64,000 nt of DNA, from positions 27,591,501-27,655,500 of the forward strand of contig NC_135137.1 in NCBI RefSeq assembly GCF_051014445.1, written 5' to 3'. The notes under the pieces were generated by a model, which was not told the DNA's origin, did no database searches, and was given only the letters and a program-made list of their open reading frames with translations. The position numbers and the translations under genes were made by a program. This document shows, one piece after another, positions 24,046 through 35,694 of this stretch; within the stretch, counting starts at the first letter, position 1; each line of letters begins with the position of its first letter. This DNA comes from Colletes latitarsis. Its lineage: Eukaryota > Arthropoda > Insecta > Hymenoptera > Colletidae.

Positions 24046-25815
24046 CCAATACTTCTCGTTTATCAACGGTGACTGCGTACGAAAGTATTTTCATTTTCAC
24101 AGTACGAAGCGTTCAAAGTGAAATTATGAAAGAGAAACTAGGGTAGATAGTCTGTAAAAAGTGAAATGACATCCGTTCATATATTTCAGAAACTCTGACC
24201 GGGAGTGGAAGTTGTTATCCTGGGAACGATATATATGTGACACGTTCCGGAAGAGCTAATAGAATTTGCCAACAGCTTTGTTTTCCTTTTCCGCATTTAA
24301 ATAGACGACCGTGGAATTTCGCAATCTCTGCCGTGCGCAAAGTACCTTGCAAGAAGTTCGCGCGCGTTCTTGCAATCAAATAAATTACACTAGAGACTCC
24401 ATTATCCGGACTACTGTTGTTCGAATGTTTCAGAATCATTCCACGCGAAATCAAATAGGTACGTTTTGGAGTACCATTTCGGATTTTGTTAATACATGGA
24501 CAAATTTTACTTTTCACTGACGTTTAAATGTAAAATTTTTCAGAATTTTCAATATTATTGATCTTACAATTATTTGAAAATGGATGCCTATTTTTTTTAA
24601 TAAATTACAATTCATGAAACAGCAATTGGATGAAAGTGAAATTTTGTATGTCCACACTGAAGATTAAAGCTTTCGAAATACAAATTCTTTAAATAGTTTC
24701 TTCTGCAATTATTTAAAATAAACATCCCCATTTTAATAGCAGGAGCAATATAGAAAATGTAAAAAATTTAGAATAATGCCCTGTATATATTAGTTTTCAA
24801 AAAGGTGTTGTTTTGAAATTGTTTGAAATGTAAAAAATCGCTTCAAAATGATCAATTTTCCAGATAGTCCATTCAGAATCGAATATCCCTAAGAGCTGTA
24901 TACTACACAGCACTGTCCTTCAAGTTGTCGCGCAGTTATTCCATAACTTCCTGGAATTGTGCGTCAAGATTTTGCGTAGTCACCGACTCTCGCTGTTTCT
25001 TATACGCTTTCACTGCTTCTCAATTGCTCTCGCTATTTGTCACTGTATATCTAAAGAAACCTAATCAAAACTATATTAGACAACTCATCCAGCAACATCG
25101 CATGATTTATCACAAGAATGTACTATATAACTAAGTTTATCCCATTCATACAAGAAAGTAGTAATAACGTTATACGAAAAAACTTAACGCCTTGTCATAC
25201 AATGACGAACCTGACTCATCGAAAATTCTTTTTGCCTGTATACCAAACTGGGATGTCCTTTCAAAAAGGGCTCTAGTGGCCAATTGGCACCAAAATTTTT
25301 TTTTTCTTTTTGGCTGAGAGAAATAGATCCTAATTATAAAATTTTGACTTCGAGTATTTAATAGTTACCGAGATTTTTGTGAAGAACTCTTTGCTCTACA
25401 CAATTTAATTCTGTCTATACGTATACATTTTTAACAACGTATCAAACGACTATTTTTTAACTGTAATAGTGTAATTGTCAACTGTCGAAGAGCTTCAGTC
25501 TTTAGAGTGTTCTACTTAAAATTTACATGTCCTTTTCCAAGCTGCATTAGATTTTAATAATATTGAATAATAACACCATAGTTCTCGATCTCTAGATAAA
25601 TTATTTGGATCGAATGAATCATCCCAATAAATAGAACCAGATCCCACTTTTGCCCTTCTTTTCGCTATAAATATTTACAGAGATGATAATCCATATTGTT
25701 TGCTTGAATTCCACCCTTTTAAAACCTTAATTGCAGTGATCTCTATTGTGATTCGTTTGCCTATATGTTGACTCCTGTTTTCGCACTTACAAAGTTAATT
25801 GAATGATTAAATGTT
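24046..25815. other. spacer of the second inverted duplication, no gene recognised
   Basis: AT-rich, with a GC-richer part at 24180-24380. TAGAGACTCCATTATCCGG at 24391 resembles a pogo/Tigger end but is unpaired. On the minus strand 25519-25674 is open for 52 codons, continuing after one stop into another 40-codon open stretch; the residues look plausible but match no family I can name, and length alone is not significant. Confidence 0.4.
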
Positions 25816-25992
25816 AAATGCTGAAACCCTTCAAATAATAGAAAACTACGTAAACTAAAATTTTTTTTAATACTTATTTTCGTAACCACTTTATTTCAAT
25901 TTATTTCCTTTAGTATTTCAGCTTGAGAATTGTTTTAGTTCCAAAATGAGAAGCCTTGTCGCCCATATATGGGTAATGTGGCAGTCAAAGTG
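25815..25992 (-). mobile_element. piggyBac-like family A copy, minus orientation
   Basis: Read on the minus strand from TTAA at 25993-25996, it starts CACTTTGACTGCCACATTAC followed by CCATATATGGG, then the AACAATTCTCAAGCTGAAA and GGTTACGAAAATAAGTA boxes in the same order as the copies at 23420 and 57721. The lower end near 25815 has diverged too far to place exactly. It lies in the inner part of the right arm of the second inverted duplication. Confidence 0.65.
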
Positions 25993-26176
25993 TTAATAGA
26001 ATATTAAGAATAAATAAGAGATCCCTCACTCGAATAACTTTATTTTTTAGCAGGATATTGTGATAAATATTTCTGTATAAAAACTTTTCAATAGAAACCA
26101 CGAAGGTAGTAAGTTCCATCGGGATGACAGTATATGTACAATGAAATTGTATTAATAGACAATATTCTTACAGTTT
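25890..26176. repeat. right arm of the second inverted duplication
   Basis: Reverse complement of 23237-23520. Both arms carry the family A element at the same position and orientation relative to the arm, so the element was present before the inverted copy was made. Confidence 0.85.
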
Positions 26177-26296
26177 CTGAGATATTTGACTGTTTTTATA
26201 TCACTTTAATTATAGCATGTTATAATCCTCATATTAAGTTTACGTCAGATCTAATCTGCAGTCAGCAAAAGTAGTGTATTACGAACTCTCGTTCGT

Positions 26297-26550
26297 CACA
26301 AATATTATCCTTACTATATTAGCCTTCGCCAGAAATTATATGACATGGATTATGTAAATCGCGTTAAACTTTGTATATGGATTCGAGAATAGCTACAAAC
26401 TAATCCAAAGTTCTTCTCTTTAATACTATTTACCGATGAGGCTACTTTTACCGGCACTGGGCCAGTTAATTTACATAATACGTATTATTGGTCAGAGCAA
26501 ATCTTCACTGGCTATGAGATCATCAAAGTCGCTGTAAATCGCATTTCCTC
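26297..26550 (+). pseudogene. decayed DNA-transposon transposase fragment
   Basis: Read from CAC at 26297, the frame gives a conceptual peptide with the hallmarks of an insect DDE transposase type known from many bee and ant genomes (annotated with a DUF4817 N-terminus). An HKYYPYYISL-type segment leads, then a VNRVKLCIW stretch, a TAG stop near 26387, then FTDEATFTGTG with its catalytic-type aspartate, and NLHNTYYWSEQ. Similarity fades after about 26490. There is no start, and the N- and C-terminal parts are missing, so it is dead. Family assignment is from memory of conserved motifs. It is not obviously the source of the miniature elements nearby. Confidence 0.65.
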
Positions 26551-26947
26551 AATATTATGTGAAGTAATCAAGTAATCAAGACATAGTTCTTTAGATTCTA
26601 CGCCCCAAAAATTACAAAAGCTTTCGATTACACGACTTCTTTCATATTTTCATTCTTCAAATTTTATCTGAATTTCAACGACACTTTCGTGTCTCCCAAT
26701 TGGCCCATTTGTTATCATTCTGTCCACAGTCAACATGCAGACCTCTCTACAATAGGAAAAAAGATCCGTGGTCCTCTGCCTTTGGATGCATATTTCTCGA
26801 CGAAAAGAACATAAATCGATCACACATCATTTGTTTATTAGGTGAGCAACCTCCCCCTTAATAACGTATGTGGCTGCAGTTTATTTATTATTTCTAGAAA
26901 CTAATACACACAGGATGCTCCCAAAAGTTGAGATCAAACTTATACCG
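26551..26947. other. stretch without gene
   Basis: No coding signal recognised. A CACAGGATGCTCCC at 26909 has the look of an element terminus and probably belongs to the hairpin element that follows, whose right terminus is truncated. Confidence 0.4.
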
Positions 26948-27287
26948 TTATTGAGGTCAAATAGATGAAAAAAGTTCATTTAAACTTGCATCCGAAAATG
27001 CTTTATTGAAAAGATATAAGGTTTTAAAGGTATTATGATTTATTGTGGCAATTATAAGAAATGTTCGATCGGGAATGTAGTCAAAATGCATTTACTATTA
27101 CAATGCAGATGGAATATTTGAAAAAGTTCGACGAATGGAAGCTTATATTCTTGCAAAGGGAGGAATTTTCCAACGTTTCTTATAACTGTCACAATAAACC
27201 ATAAATATCTTTAAAAATTTATATCTTCTCAATGAAGCATTTTCGGGCATAAGTTTATATGAAATTTTTAACTATTTGACCTTAATA
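26948..27287. mobile_element. hairpin-type miniature element
   Basis: 26948-27062 and 27173-27287 are inverted repeats of about 115 bases around TTATTGAGGTCAAATAG, CCGAAAATGCTTTATTGA and GATTTATTGTGGCAATTATA. The 110-base core includes a plus-strand stretch reading AKGGIFQRFL, loosely like the C-terminus of some mariner-superfamily transposases, but this is too short to trust. The left side extends to about 26909; the right end stops abruptly in an ATAATATTGAATAATA repeat. Confidence 0.75.
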
Positions 27288-28130
27288 ATAATATTGAATA
27301 ATAATATTGAATTTGTCAATTTGTAGAAAATGACGCCAGAAATTTATTGTAATTTTTGGTACACTTTTTAAACACTTGCCATTAACCGAATGCTTGCAAA
27401 ATAATCTTTTACAATATTAACAATTTTTCCAAATTTGTTATGTTAAATGTTTATCAACTTTGAATCGAGTTAAAAAAAAAGTTAAAACATACCTCCTTGG
27501 TACAATAAACAATGTTTTCTTCAATATATTCAAAAAATAAAAATTTGTTCTTTTATATATTTTATATTTTATTTTTTAAAAATAAATAAAAAGATGTTAC
27601 ACAGATGCAAAATTATGAATTTTGTTTCAAACACCCATATCTATACCTACATAAATGATCACTACGATATTTCAGGCATTAAACCAATAAAAAAATTTTT
27701 CGAACAAAGTTAATCAGTAATCAGTTGATAAGAAATAGCAATAGTAAAAATTAATAAAACATTTTTTATTCAATACAAAATCAAGGTCTCTTTAATTTTT
27801 TTTTTATTGAGAATGTATACTTTTCTATGCATCAATTGATGTATCTTTATATTTTCTTTAAAAAGCAGAGTTCTTAGGTCGAAAATTGATTAGTTTAAAA
27901 GTTTCGATTTTTATTCCGAATTTCTATACACACGACACACTGTGCAACTATTTTCTACAAATATTTTCCTTATTAAAAACTCATTATAATGCAAACTAGA
28001 ACAAGTTTCATTACCTAAAATCAGGTAATGTTTCAAACTAAAAAAATTAAGTAAATGTCTTCTGTTTTATGTTATAAAAAAGGTTAAGAAAAAAACTACA
28101 GTGTATTTTGATTATATTTAAATCAATTTC
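27288..28130. other. stretch without gene
   Basis: Very AT-rich, with poly-A and poly-T runs; no open frame or repeat of note apart from the TAATAATATTGA duplication at its start. Confidence 0.5.
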
Positions 28131-28516
28131 GATACCAGTCAGAAAATGAAAATAAAAATAAAATACTGTAAGATGAATGTCCTGTAAATAAGTTGATAGT
28201 TAATAGGAATTTTCATTATGAAACTAAAAAAAAAAAATTGTAATTCTCAAGTTGAAACGTTAAAGGAAATAAATTTGAATTTTGATTTTAGAAGACACTT
28301 TCTAAAAAGAGGAAGTTTCTACCTTTGATATGAATGACAAATTTAAAATGATAGAAAAAGAATATACTTTTACAGTTGTTAAATTCCAATAATACTATTT
28401 TTAGTCATCTAATCCTCCACATGTGGACGATTAGACTCTGCAATATGGAACAATTTTGATACCAGTCAGAAAATGTAAATAAAACTAAAATACTATAAGA
28501 TAAATGTCCTGTAACT
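28131..28516. repeat. family A fragment bracketed by a 58-base direct repeat
   Basis: 28205-28450 repeats 23455-23705 (ATTATGAAACTAAAAAAAA, GTTGAAACGTTAAAGGAAAT and a CATGTGGACGATTAGACTCT box), in the same orientation and without TTAA ends. It is bracketed by near-identical copies of a unit starting GATACCAGTCAGAAAATG and ending AATGTCCTGTAA (28131-28188 and 28459-28516). Confidence 0.75.
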
Positions 28517-29095
28517 GAACTGAAGCAAATTAAATCTTATCTGTTTAAAAACTTGCTTACACGTAATTGAATCTACTACCCCGTTAAGATCGTGCCTTAT
28601 CAGAGTTACCAAGTTACACAAATATTTCTATGAATGATTACTTTTATCAATTACGATACCAACGACTCGATCTCGTATCGGATCACGCAGAACAATGACG
28701 CACCATTGACATCGAATAAGCGAAACGACCGCATCTCGAGAGCAGCTCAAGACGGTTCGAGCGTTCATCGATCTCAATGTTTGGCAATTTCGAAAATTGT
28801 CTCGCGATTGGCCTCTCGTAAAAATTGCAAGACGGTCACTCGCGAAGCACGATCGCCGCGACGTAACTTGCAGCGCGATAAAGGGCGGAGAAATCGCGTG
28901 ACGCAATAGACCCGCATAAAGGCAATAGAAATAAATGATGTTAAATTGCTGGGTGGCTCGTTTTTAGCAGCTCTCGTGCTCGTCGTACGAACGAAAGACC
29001 CTGGAGACAAAGTGAATCTGCGAAAACTTCGCTCGCTGTCGCTGTTAGAGCAAATTTTATTCGCGAGGAAAGAATAATGGATACGAGAGGACGTG
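28517..29095. other. GC-richer stretch, no gene recognised
   Basis: 28640-29060 is markedly GC-richer than its surroundings. It has overlapping frames of about 90 codons on both strands rich in R and S, as expected from chance reading of CGA/TCG-rich DNA. It may be an exon, untranslated region or enhancer, but nothing in it identifies a product. Confidence 0.4.
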
Positions 29096-29480
29096 GGGGC
29101 TTTAACCTCTGTTAATATTTAAAATATTATTATCTAAATTTTAAATGCATCATGAATTTTCTTTATGCGTTGATAAATGTTAAACGATCATTATTTTATT
29201 CACGAAGAAACAGTGGCAGATATAAGGGATTGATGGGGTTTCATCCCTCTCTTAATATTGAAAAAATTATCTAAATTTTAATCGCATAATGAATTTTCTT
29301 TATGTGTTGATAAATGTTAAACAATCATTATTTTACTCGCGAAGAAACAATGGTGAATATAAGGGGTGAAGGAGACTTCATTCCTCTTTTAATATTGAAA
29401 AAATTATTATCGAAATTTTAAACACGTCATGAATTTTCTTTATGCATCGATAAATATTAAATAATCATCAAAATGTTAGT
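29096..29480. repeat. 138-bp tandem repeat, about 2.7 copies
   Basis: GAATTTTCTTTATG recurs at 29154, 29291 and 29431 (spacing 137 and 140). It is always preceded by TCTTAATATTGAAAAAATTA-like sequence and followed by GATAAATGTTAAACAATCAT. The third copy is cut short. The array is diverged and not coding. Confidence 0.88.
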
Positions 29481-31365
29481 ATTTCTATTTATCATTTCTA
29501 GAGGTGGGATTTTCGAAACAGTGAAATCTTGAATTCCAGCTCCTACGCACTTTAGATAAGGAATACAAAATTTAGGATCGTTCGTAAATTACCATTTAAG
29601 TTTCATTTGTAAATTAGAATCCTTTGACCCTTTGAGGTCCATCACATTTCGTGCTATTAAGATTATTAGTTTATGTGGAAAATGAAATTTATCACACTTT
29701 ACATACCTTTTCTAAAATATCTTTTGCTTTATTGGAGGAAGTCATATATTTACTCAACGAACTCTCGTGAATGACTAACCTTCTAAGCGTCGAAAACCAA
29801 GGATCGAATTGCGTTTGGGTCCTGCACCCTTATCACTGTTACTATAAACATTTCTCGTACCGAAGTTATGGGAACTAGGTCCCATAAAGATTAATTTTTG
29901 TTAAATAAACGCCTGCCAAAGACGAAACTACATTTCAACACGTTGCAACAAACCCATGCACAATTTAGATGTCCCTTTTAAATAACAAATTAGACAAAAC
30001 TATGTAAGAAAATTTTAAAAACATGTAAAAGTACAATGCTAAAATTAAACTAATCGTAGATTATTATGCGGTTTAAATAAAAACATTTGAAGTTATGTTA
30101 AGAAAATTATGTTCAAATACATTGTCCATATATTACAAATATCAAACTTTAATAGAAACTAAAAACAAATAAGTAATAAAAATAATAATAAACTTCCTAT
30201 TAAGTTGTTACAAAAAAAAAAGAATTATACTAATTTGTAAATAACTACATTCTGTATGGCACACAATATTCAGTTGAATTTAAGGGATGTAAAATATTCA
30301 AAGATGCCTTAACTCCTTAATTTATGATTTAATTCCAAATAATTTTTCAAACATATACTATTTAATTTTGTTTAAATTTGTTCGTACAAGGAATGGGCAC
30401 GAAAAAAATCGATTTGTTTTACGAATACCTCGTTAATGTAAAAATGTGTTGATTTTAATTTATAAGGCTTGATGACGAGTGGCCTCATAATTGTGAAACT
30501 TGACGAGTTAGACACGTCATTGTATGGTATTTTGATGTTACTGGTTGAAGATTAATAGCAAAAGCATTCACGATATAATTTGTTGGAAACTAAATTTAAA
30601 AACTTAAAACAAGAACGAAATCACGAACAACAGCTACCTCTGGATAAAATTTACCCAAATCTGTTTATAGGGCAAAATAATAATGACGTGTTTTAGTGCT
30701 CCAACAATCTGATGTAAAGTCAACTGACGCGTTGTCCTTGTAAAGATTATTTGTCGATTAGATACCAGAGCACGACGAAGGGGGACAAATTGTACTGTCT
30801 ACGTCAATGCGAGAAATTAGTTTCGATTTGAGATCATACGACTCCGAGCATCGTCTTTAAACGCAGTATAATACAATTGTATTTAACATTTGTTTATCGT
30901 TTCCTCAAGTTACGATTAATCTGATGATTAATATAATGCTAGGAATTAGTTTTAACTTAGAATCATCATACTCGAAAACTGGTTTTCTAAACTACTTGAA
31001 ATTATCTGTGGTTTATTGGTAAATTCAACAATATTGCATCTTAGGATCATTTTTCTACAAAATTAATTATTATGATTAGTCTAATAATTATAATATAATT
31101 AAAATAAAAATGTATCATTGTATTTAAAACTATCTGTGGATACTGTTATATTGTATTTTTATATGTACAATTAAAATTGCAATTTGAAGATAAATATATT
31201 CGGATTGATATTAACGTTATTAAACACGATTGTTTTCTAAATTGGTAAACTTCTCGAAATTTGATTAAAAAATAAATTCCATTTAATAGAAGTCAAAATG
31301 TTCAAAAAGATTGTTTAATTTTTCTACCAAATTGCCTTTTCATCTTGTTTCATGTACTATATCTA
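29481..31365. other. stretch without gene
   Basis: AT-rich DNA. A GATGACGAGT...ACTTGACGAGTT...ACGTCAT group at 30471-30530 recalls the inner repeats of TTAA family B but is too diverged to call. No open frame of interest. Confidence 0.45.
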
Positions 31366-32022
31366 ATGTAAAAATCATTGTTTTTTTATTTACTTCCGTA
31401 AATAATGGGAATTTTGAAAAATACTTCAAATAAAAGTTGTAGACCTCATCAAAATACACATTTTATGCTCTATTGAGTTTTGTCATAAAGATAATACTTT
31501 CTAAGATAATTTAGTTGATCATCTTTCAGAGTTTTTATGGCGGCGTCGTGTGAATAAATTGAAACGTGATCCTTTCAAACAATTAATCATGGATATTAAA
31601 ACCGTCTATCCTGGGACATTTTGAATTTATTACTGATTTGTTTCTGCAGAGCTTAAAATTTTTTATTTTTTGAAACGAATACCTTTGTTTTTTTAATTTT
31701 CGTGCGGTAATTTCACTTTATTTTCTTTTTTTTTATTGCAAACTATTTTTTAATTTTCATGATATTGTTCTATCCGCTTTGTTTTCGTTTTTTAGAACAA
31801 ACAGGTTTATTTTTTAATTTATCAACTTTTTTTATTTTTTGTTATATTAAGTTTTGAATATTTAATATCGTTTTTCTCAAAAACTATTGTCTTTATGACA
31901 AAAATCAATAGAGCATAAAATGTGTATTTTGATGAGGTCTACAACTTTTATTTGAAGTAGTTTTCAAAATTCCCATTATTTACAAAAGTAAATAAAAAAA
32001 ACTGTGATTTTTATAGTTTTTT
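31366..32022. repeat. inverted repeat, arms about 135 and 150 bases
   Basis: 31366-31505 pairs with the reverse complement of 31868-32022, through TAATGGGAATTTTGAAAA, AAAAGTTGTAGACCTCATCA and CACATTTTATGCTCTATTGA. The spacer is about 360 bases of T-rich DNA. It is probably a hairpin-type miniature element; no target duplication was recognised. Confidence 0.8.
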
Positions 32023-32165
32023 CATGGTCTCCGCTATGAAAATAAAATTTGCACCAATTTTCACTATCATACTTGTTTCTCAAAAACTATGATTTTTATG
32101 GTTTTCTTATTGTTTCCACTATGAAAATAAAATTTGCACCAATTTTCACTATCATACTCCTACTC
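31999..32165. repeat. 85-bp tandem duplication
   Basis: Two units are spaced 85 bases apart (ATGAAAATAAAATTTGCACC at 32036 and 32121, then AATTTTCACTATCATACT). It abuts the outer end of the inverted repeat just before it. Confidence 0.85.
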
Positions 32166-33390
32166 AGCATGTCAAAATACGTAAGAATCCAGAGTATAAA
32201 AAAAATCGGAAGTATGTACTTTTCGGAAGTTTATCCAAATGGTCTATAACTTGAAAAAAGTTAAAGTGCTCTAAGTCATAGATACACGTTGAAATCAAAA
32301 TGTCAAAAATGATTCGACACATCGAAAAAACTTTCTCTTTGATTACTTGAGAGAATTCAGTTTGGTATTTAAAACAGTGACCTTGAAATGTGAGGCCCGT
32401 AGCTGCTGCCCCCTCTCCTGCTATACCACCCCTTCTTAATTCGTGGCTGTTGGTAACCCTAGTCGATCACAACCGTCCAGTCTGCTGTCCGATAATGTGT
32501 CATGCGTGTCTGCGAAAAGCACGATCGAAAATCGACCGGTTTTGCGGACTCTGGGACTGTTCGAAAGGGGGCTGCGCAGCTGCTCGAAAATAGACAATTC
32601 TATTGTACGTTGCGCAGAACGCGACAATGGACCTTTCGAGAGCGTGTACCGTGCACGCGTGAAATCGATCGGGAAACTGACTCACGGGGATGATCGTCCT
32701 GTACAGTCCAACGCACGATTATTCCCCATATCGACAAGGTCACGACCTCCGGCAAAGTATCCTGACGCGAGTGCACGTAGCCCTCGTCTACGCCAGCAGG
32801 TCGTTGCCATCGACTCCGTCACACTACATTTAACCTTTTTGCAACTGTTGGATTTCCTAACCGTCTCACGATCTTACAAAAATCATCGCCAGTGACGACT
32901 GTATACGTCTAGAGTTTCGTTTTAGTTTTGGCCATGGGTTCTACGAACTCATGGTGTTTATTATACAAAGATTAGAGTTCTCTAGGGCGAACTGCGCTTC
33001 ACTCTCGCCTTTCTTCTGCGGGTGAACTGTACAGTTCAGAAACAGATCTCACAGAGAACAGATCTCTAAGATACACCTTTATGTATTTAATAAAAGTAAA
33101 ATTCTACTATTAACTACTGTTGTTTAATTTAAATCATACATCCCATAACCCTGCAATTCCAACAGCAACAATAATTCGTGCGCCACTATACGGAAACAAC
33201 ATCGGTGATGTAATATCTACGATTCACCGTTCCCATTCAAGCACTTTCTTCATATCGCTCAAGTTTAAGCATGCTTCCTATTCGCGGTTATCGTTTAGAT
33301 AATCTACCCCCGATAACACTTTCCGTGGCTATTGTTCGAGTAGCGTGCAAATCTCTGAAGAATATTTTAATCGTCACGAAATTGATAAAT
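32166..33390. other. stretch with a GC-richer island, no gene recognised
   Basis: 32380-32930 is GC-rich for this window. It holds the longest open frame here (32443-32895, plus, 150 codons), but other frames of similar quality overlap it on both strands, there is no good start context, no domain and no conserved-looking segment. I do not call it coding. A palindromic CTGTACAGTTCAG and a repeated ACAGATCTC lie at 33028-33066. Confidence 0.4.
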
Positions 33391-33855
33391 GCTTAGTGTT
33401 TTTGAACGACCAAACCGATACCAGAATCTGTTAAGGTCGAATACCTTGGCTTGAACATAGACCCAAAGATTAATCTGGGAACTGGTCTGAAAAGGGACAA
33501 CAGCTGCAAATAAAGCTAAGAAGAATGTACTGGCTACTAGGTCGACGTTCAAACCTCTCGATGGAAAACAAGTTGCTCCTATAGAAAATCATATTAAAAC
33601 CGGTTTGAACTTATGGAATTCGACTCTGGGGATGTGCTAAGTCAACCATTATAAACACAATACGAAGATTCCGATCGAAATCATTGTGCATAATATTAAA
33701 TGCAACGTATTGCATCAGTAATTACACGTTTCACAAGGATCTTAACGTATGTTATACTATCCAGGAAATCTAAAGATTTGCCAAAATCCACCATCTACCA
33801 TTCTAAAGGGAAAATGGCCTACAAATCTAATTGCAACTCTTGAGGCTCATCACAA
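33391..33855 (+). pseudogene. jockey-type non-LTR retrotransposon, reverse transcriptase C-terminal relic
   Basis: Conceptual translation with at least two frame changes and two in-frame stops gives the conserved C-terminal part of a jockey-clade reverse transcriptase. It reads PIPESVKVEYLGLNID, then a QLQIKLRRMYWLLGRRS stretch, ENKLLL, a stop, LKP, a stop, TYGIRLWGCA and a KDL-type end. These motifs are typical of insect jockey elements. The catalytic FADD/YADD region, endonuclease and 3' tail are absent, so this is an old fragment of a once-inserted element with no function left. Confidence 0.85.
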
Positions 33856-34654
33856 TGCGTAGATGGATCAGTCAAAGTGAGTGCCATTGATGGATGACTT
33901 CTCCTTCCAACATATATCTCACCGTGTAATTTACCTATTGTAATTATAGTTTTGTGGATTGTAAAGACTTTTTTAGTCGATAAAAAAGAAATTTATAAAT
34001 GATGTAACAACGAAAATTAAAACTCAGAGTCCGACTTAAGGAAGGCTATCTATTTTTTGATTATTAAACGATTTTAATCACTAAATAGAAACGAAAACAA
34101 AGTGTATACCAAGCTGGGTGAAAGGGTAACGTTTAATAGATACTTATTTTATTAATTTCAAGTGTATTAATAACATGAAATTATTTAAATTTATTTATAA
34201 ATAACTGTTATCTAATATTATTTAGACTACTGTAGGTATTACGAATTTCTGCAATCTAATCAAACTGTTGGTTTCGATAAGAATTGTTTCCAATTGTGAC
34301 TAAGGATAAGTCTCTAGAAAAAAAGTGGTTAGAACTACCTAATAGAAAAGGAATAATCTATCAAAAGAGTGCGGAACAACAATTCATTTACCATATTTAT
34401 TTAATATTATACCCTCGAATTACCATTTGTTGCAATCTCTAAAAAATTCACTTGATGATAAGAACTTCAACTTCATGAGATGTCAAATGGTTAATAAATT
34501 GTTTAATGAAATTTCCTATATATAAAAAAAAATTACTGAAAATTTCGATATTACTTTTTGACCAATCTAATATGTTACTTTTGCTGGAAATTTGTTTTTA
34601 AATCTAAATGTAAACTTTATTCGTTTATTGTCTATCACATTATTAAAGAATATA
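33856..34654. other. stretch without gene
   Basis: AT-rich DNA. Its first part may include the eroded 3' end of the retroelement, but no poly(A) tail or target duplication is visible. Confidence 0.45.
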
Positions 34655-35694
34655 CAAGGTGTTCGGCCACACCTGGGAAAAATTTTAATTAGAGATTCTA
34701 GAGGCCAAAATAAGACGAAAATCAAGAATATCAATTTCTTAACTGAGGCTTCATTAAAAAGTTATTAAAAATTAAATTAAAAAAATTTTAAATCGTTCTG
34801 GAAAAATTATTTTCGGTTGCGAGGGTCAATTATAATCATTTTTGGTGAATACACATGCCCCTGAAATCCTATTCACCTTCGAGAAAAAAATCGAGTAGGT
34901 ACTGAAATTTTTAGACGAAATTAAAAAATTTCAAATCATACTAAAAAAAATATATTTAGTTACAATGGGCAATTACAATCATTTTTGGTCATTATACATA
35001 CCCCCGAAATCCTACGCATTTTCGAGAAAAAAATTGTTTACCGAAAATCTAATGCGAGGCCAGAAATGCTTTCCTGAAATTTCATGCGAATCTTTAAAAT
35101 GTCATAATTTCTGAACGGATTGGACGATTTTAATTTTCAAAATCGCAAACGACGCGTATTTTAGTATAGAATATGTAGCAATTATAAAAATATTCAAGAA
35201 GTTGTTCCCTAACCCCGTAATGTTAGAAAAACCCCATAAAAATGGTCCAATTTTCAAACAGCCATAACTCCCACAATAGAGAATATATTTCAGTGAAACT
35301 TTTTTTTGAAGTAGAGCTCATGGGTGCCAACAAAAAAGTATTAGACAACTTTTCTGTGGGGCGTCAAACAAAATTATTAAAAATGAAAAACTAATAATTA
35401 TGAAAAATCAACAGGGGGTAAGTGTCTAAATATTTCGACGAAAATAAAAAATTTCATATCGTTCTGGAAAATATATTTTTGGTTGCAGGGGTCAATTACA
35501 AACATTTTTGGTCGTGAGATATACCTTCGAAATTCTACCCACTTTCGAGAAAAAAATTCAGTACGACTGGAGCTTTAAATATTAATAACTTTTTAACAAA
35601 GCCTCCATCAACAAATTAGTATTCTTGATTTTCGTCTTATTTTGACCTCTAGAATCTCTCATTAAAATTTTTCCCATGGTTGGCCCAACACCCT
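34655..35694 (-). mobile_element. mariner-like miniature element, copy 7
   Basis: Starts CAAGGTGTTCGGCCACACCT after TA (34653-34654) and ends GGTTGGCCCAACACCCT. The terminal G and TA are altered to TATTA. Internal blocks run in the same sense as copy 4. The shared short frame is broken here by stops after a KNYK-type stretch near 35390. No transposase. Confidence 0.9.

Noticed and set aside
25519..25674. Minus-strand 52-codon stretch with plausible residues (GSGSIYWDDSFDPNN) and splice-like borders.
   Set aside because: An in-frame stop separates it from the next open part. The length is not unusual for chance, and I could match it to no family.
32443..32895. Longest open frame in the window, 150 codons, plus strand.
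   Set aside because: It lies in a GC-rich island with competing frames on both strands, has no domain, no clear start and a composition typical of chance reading.
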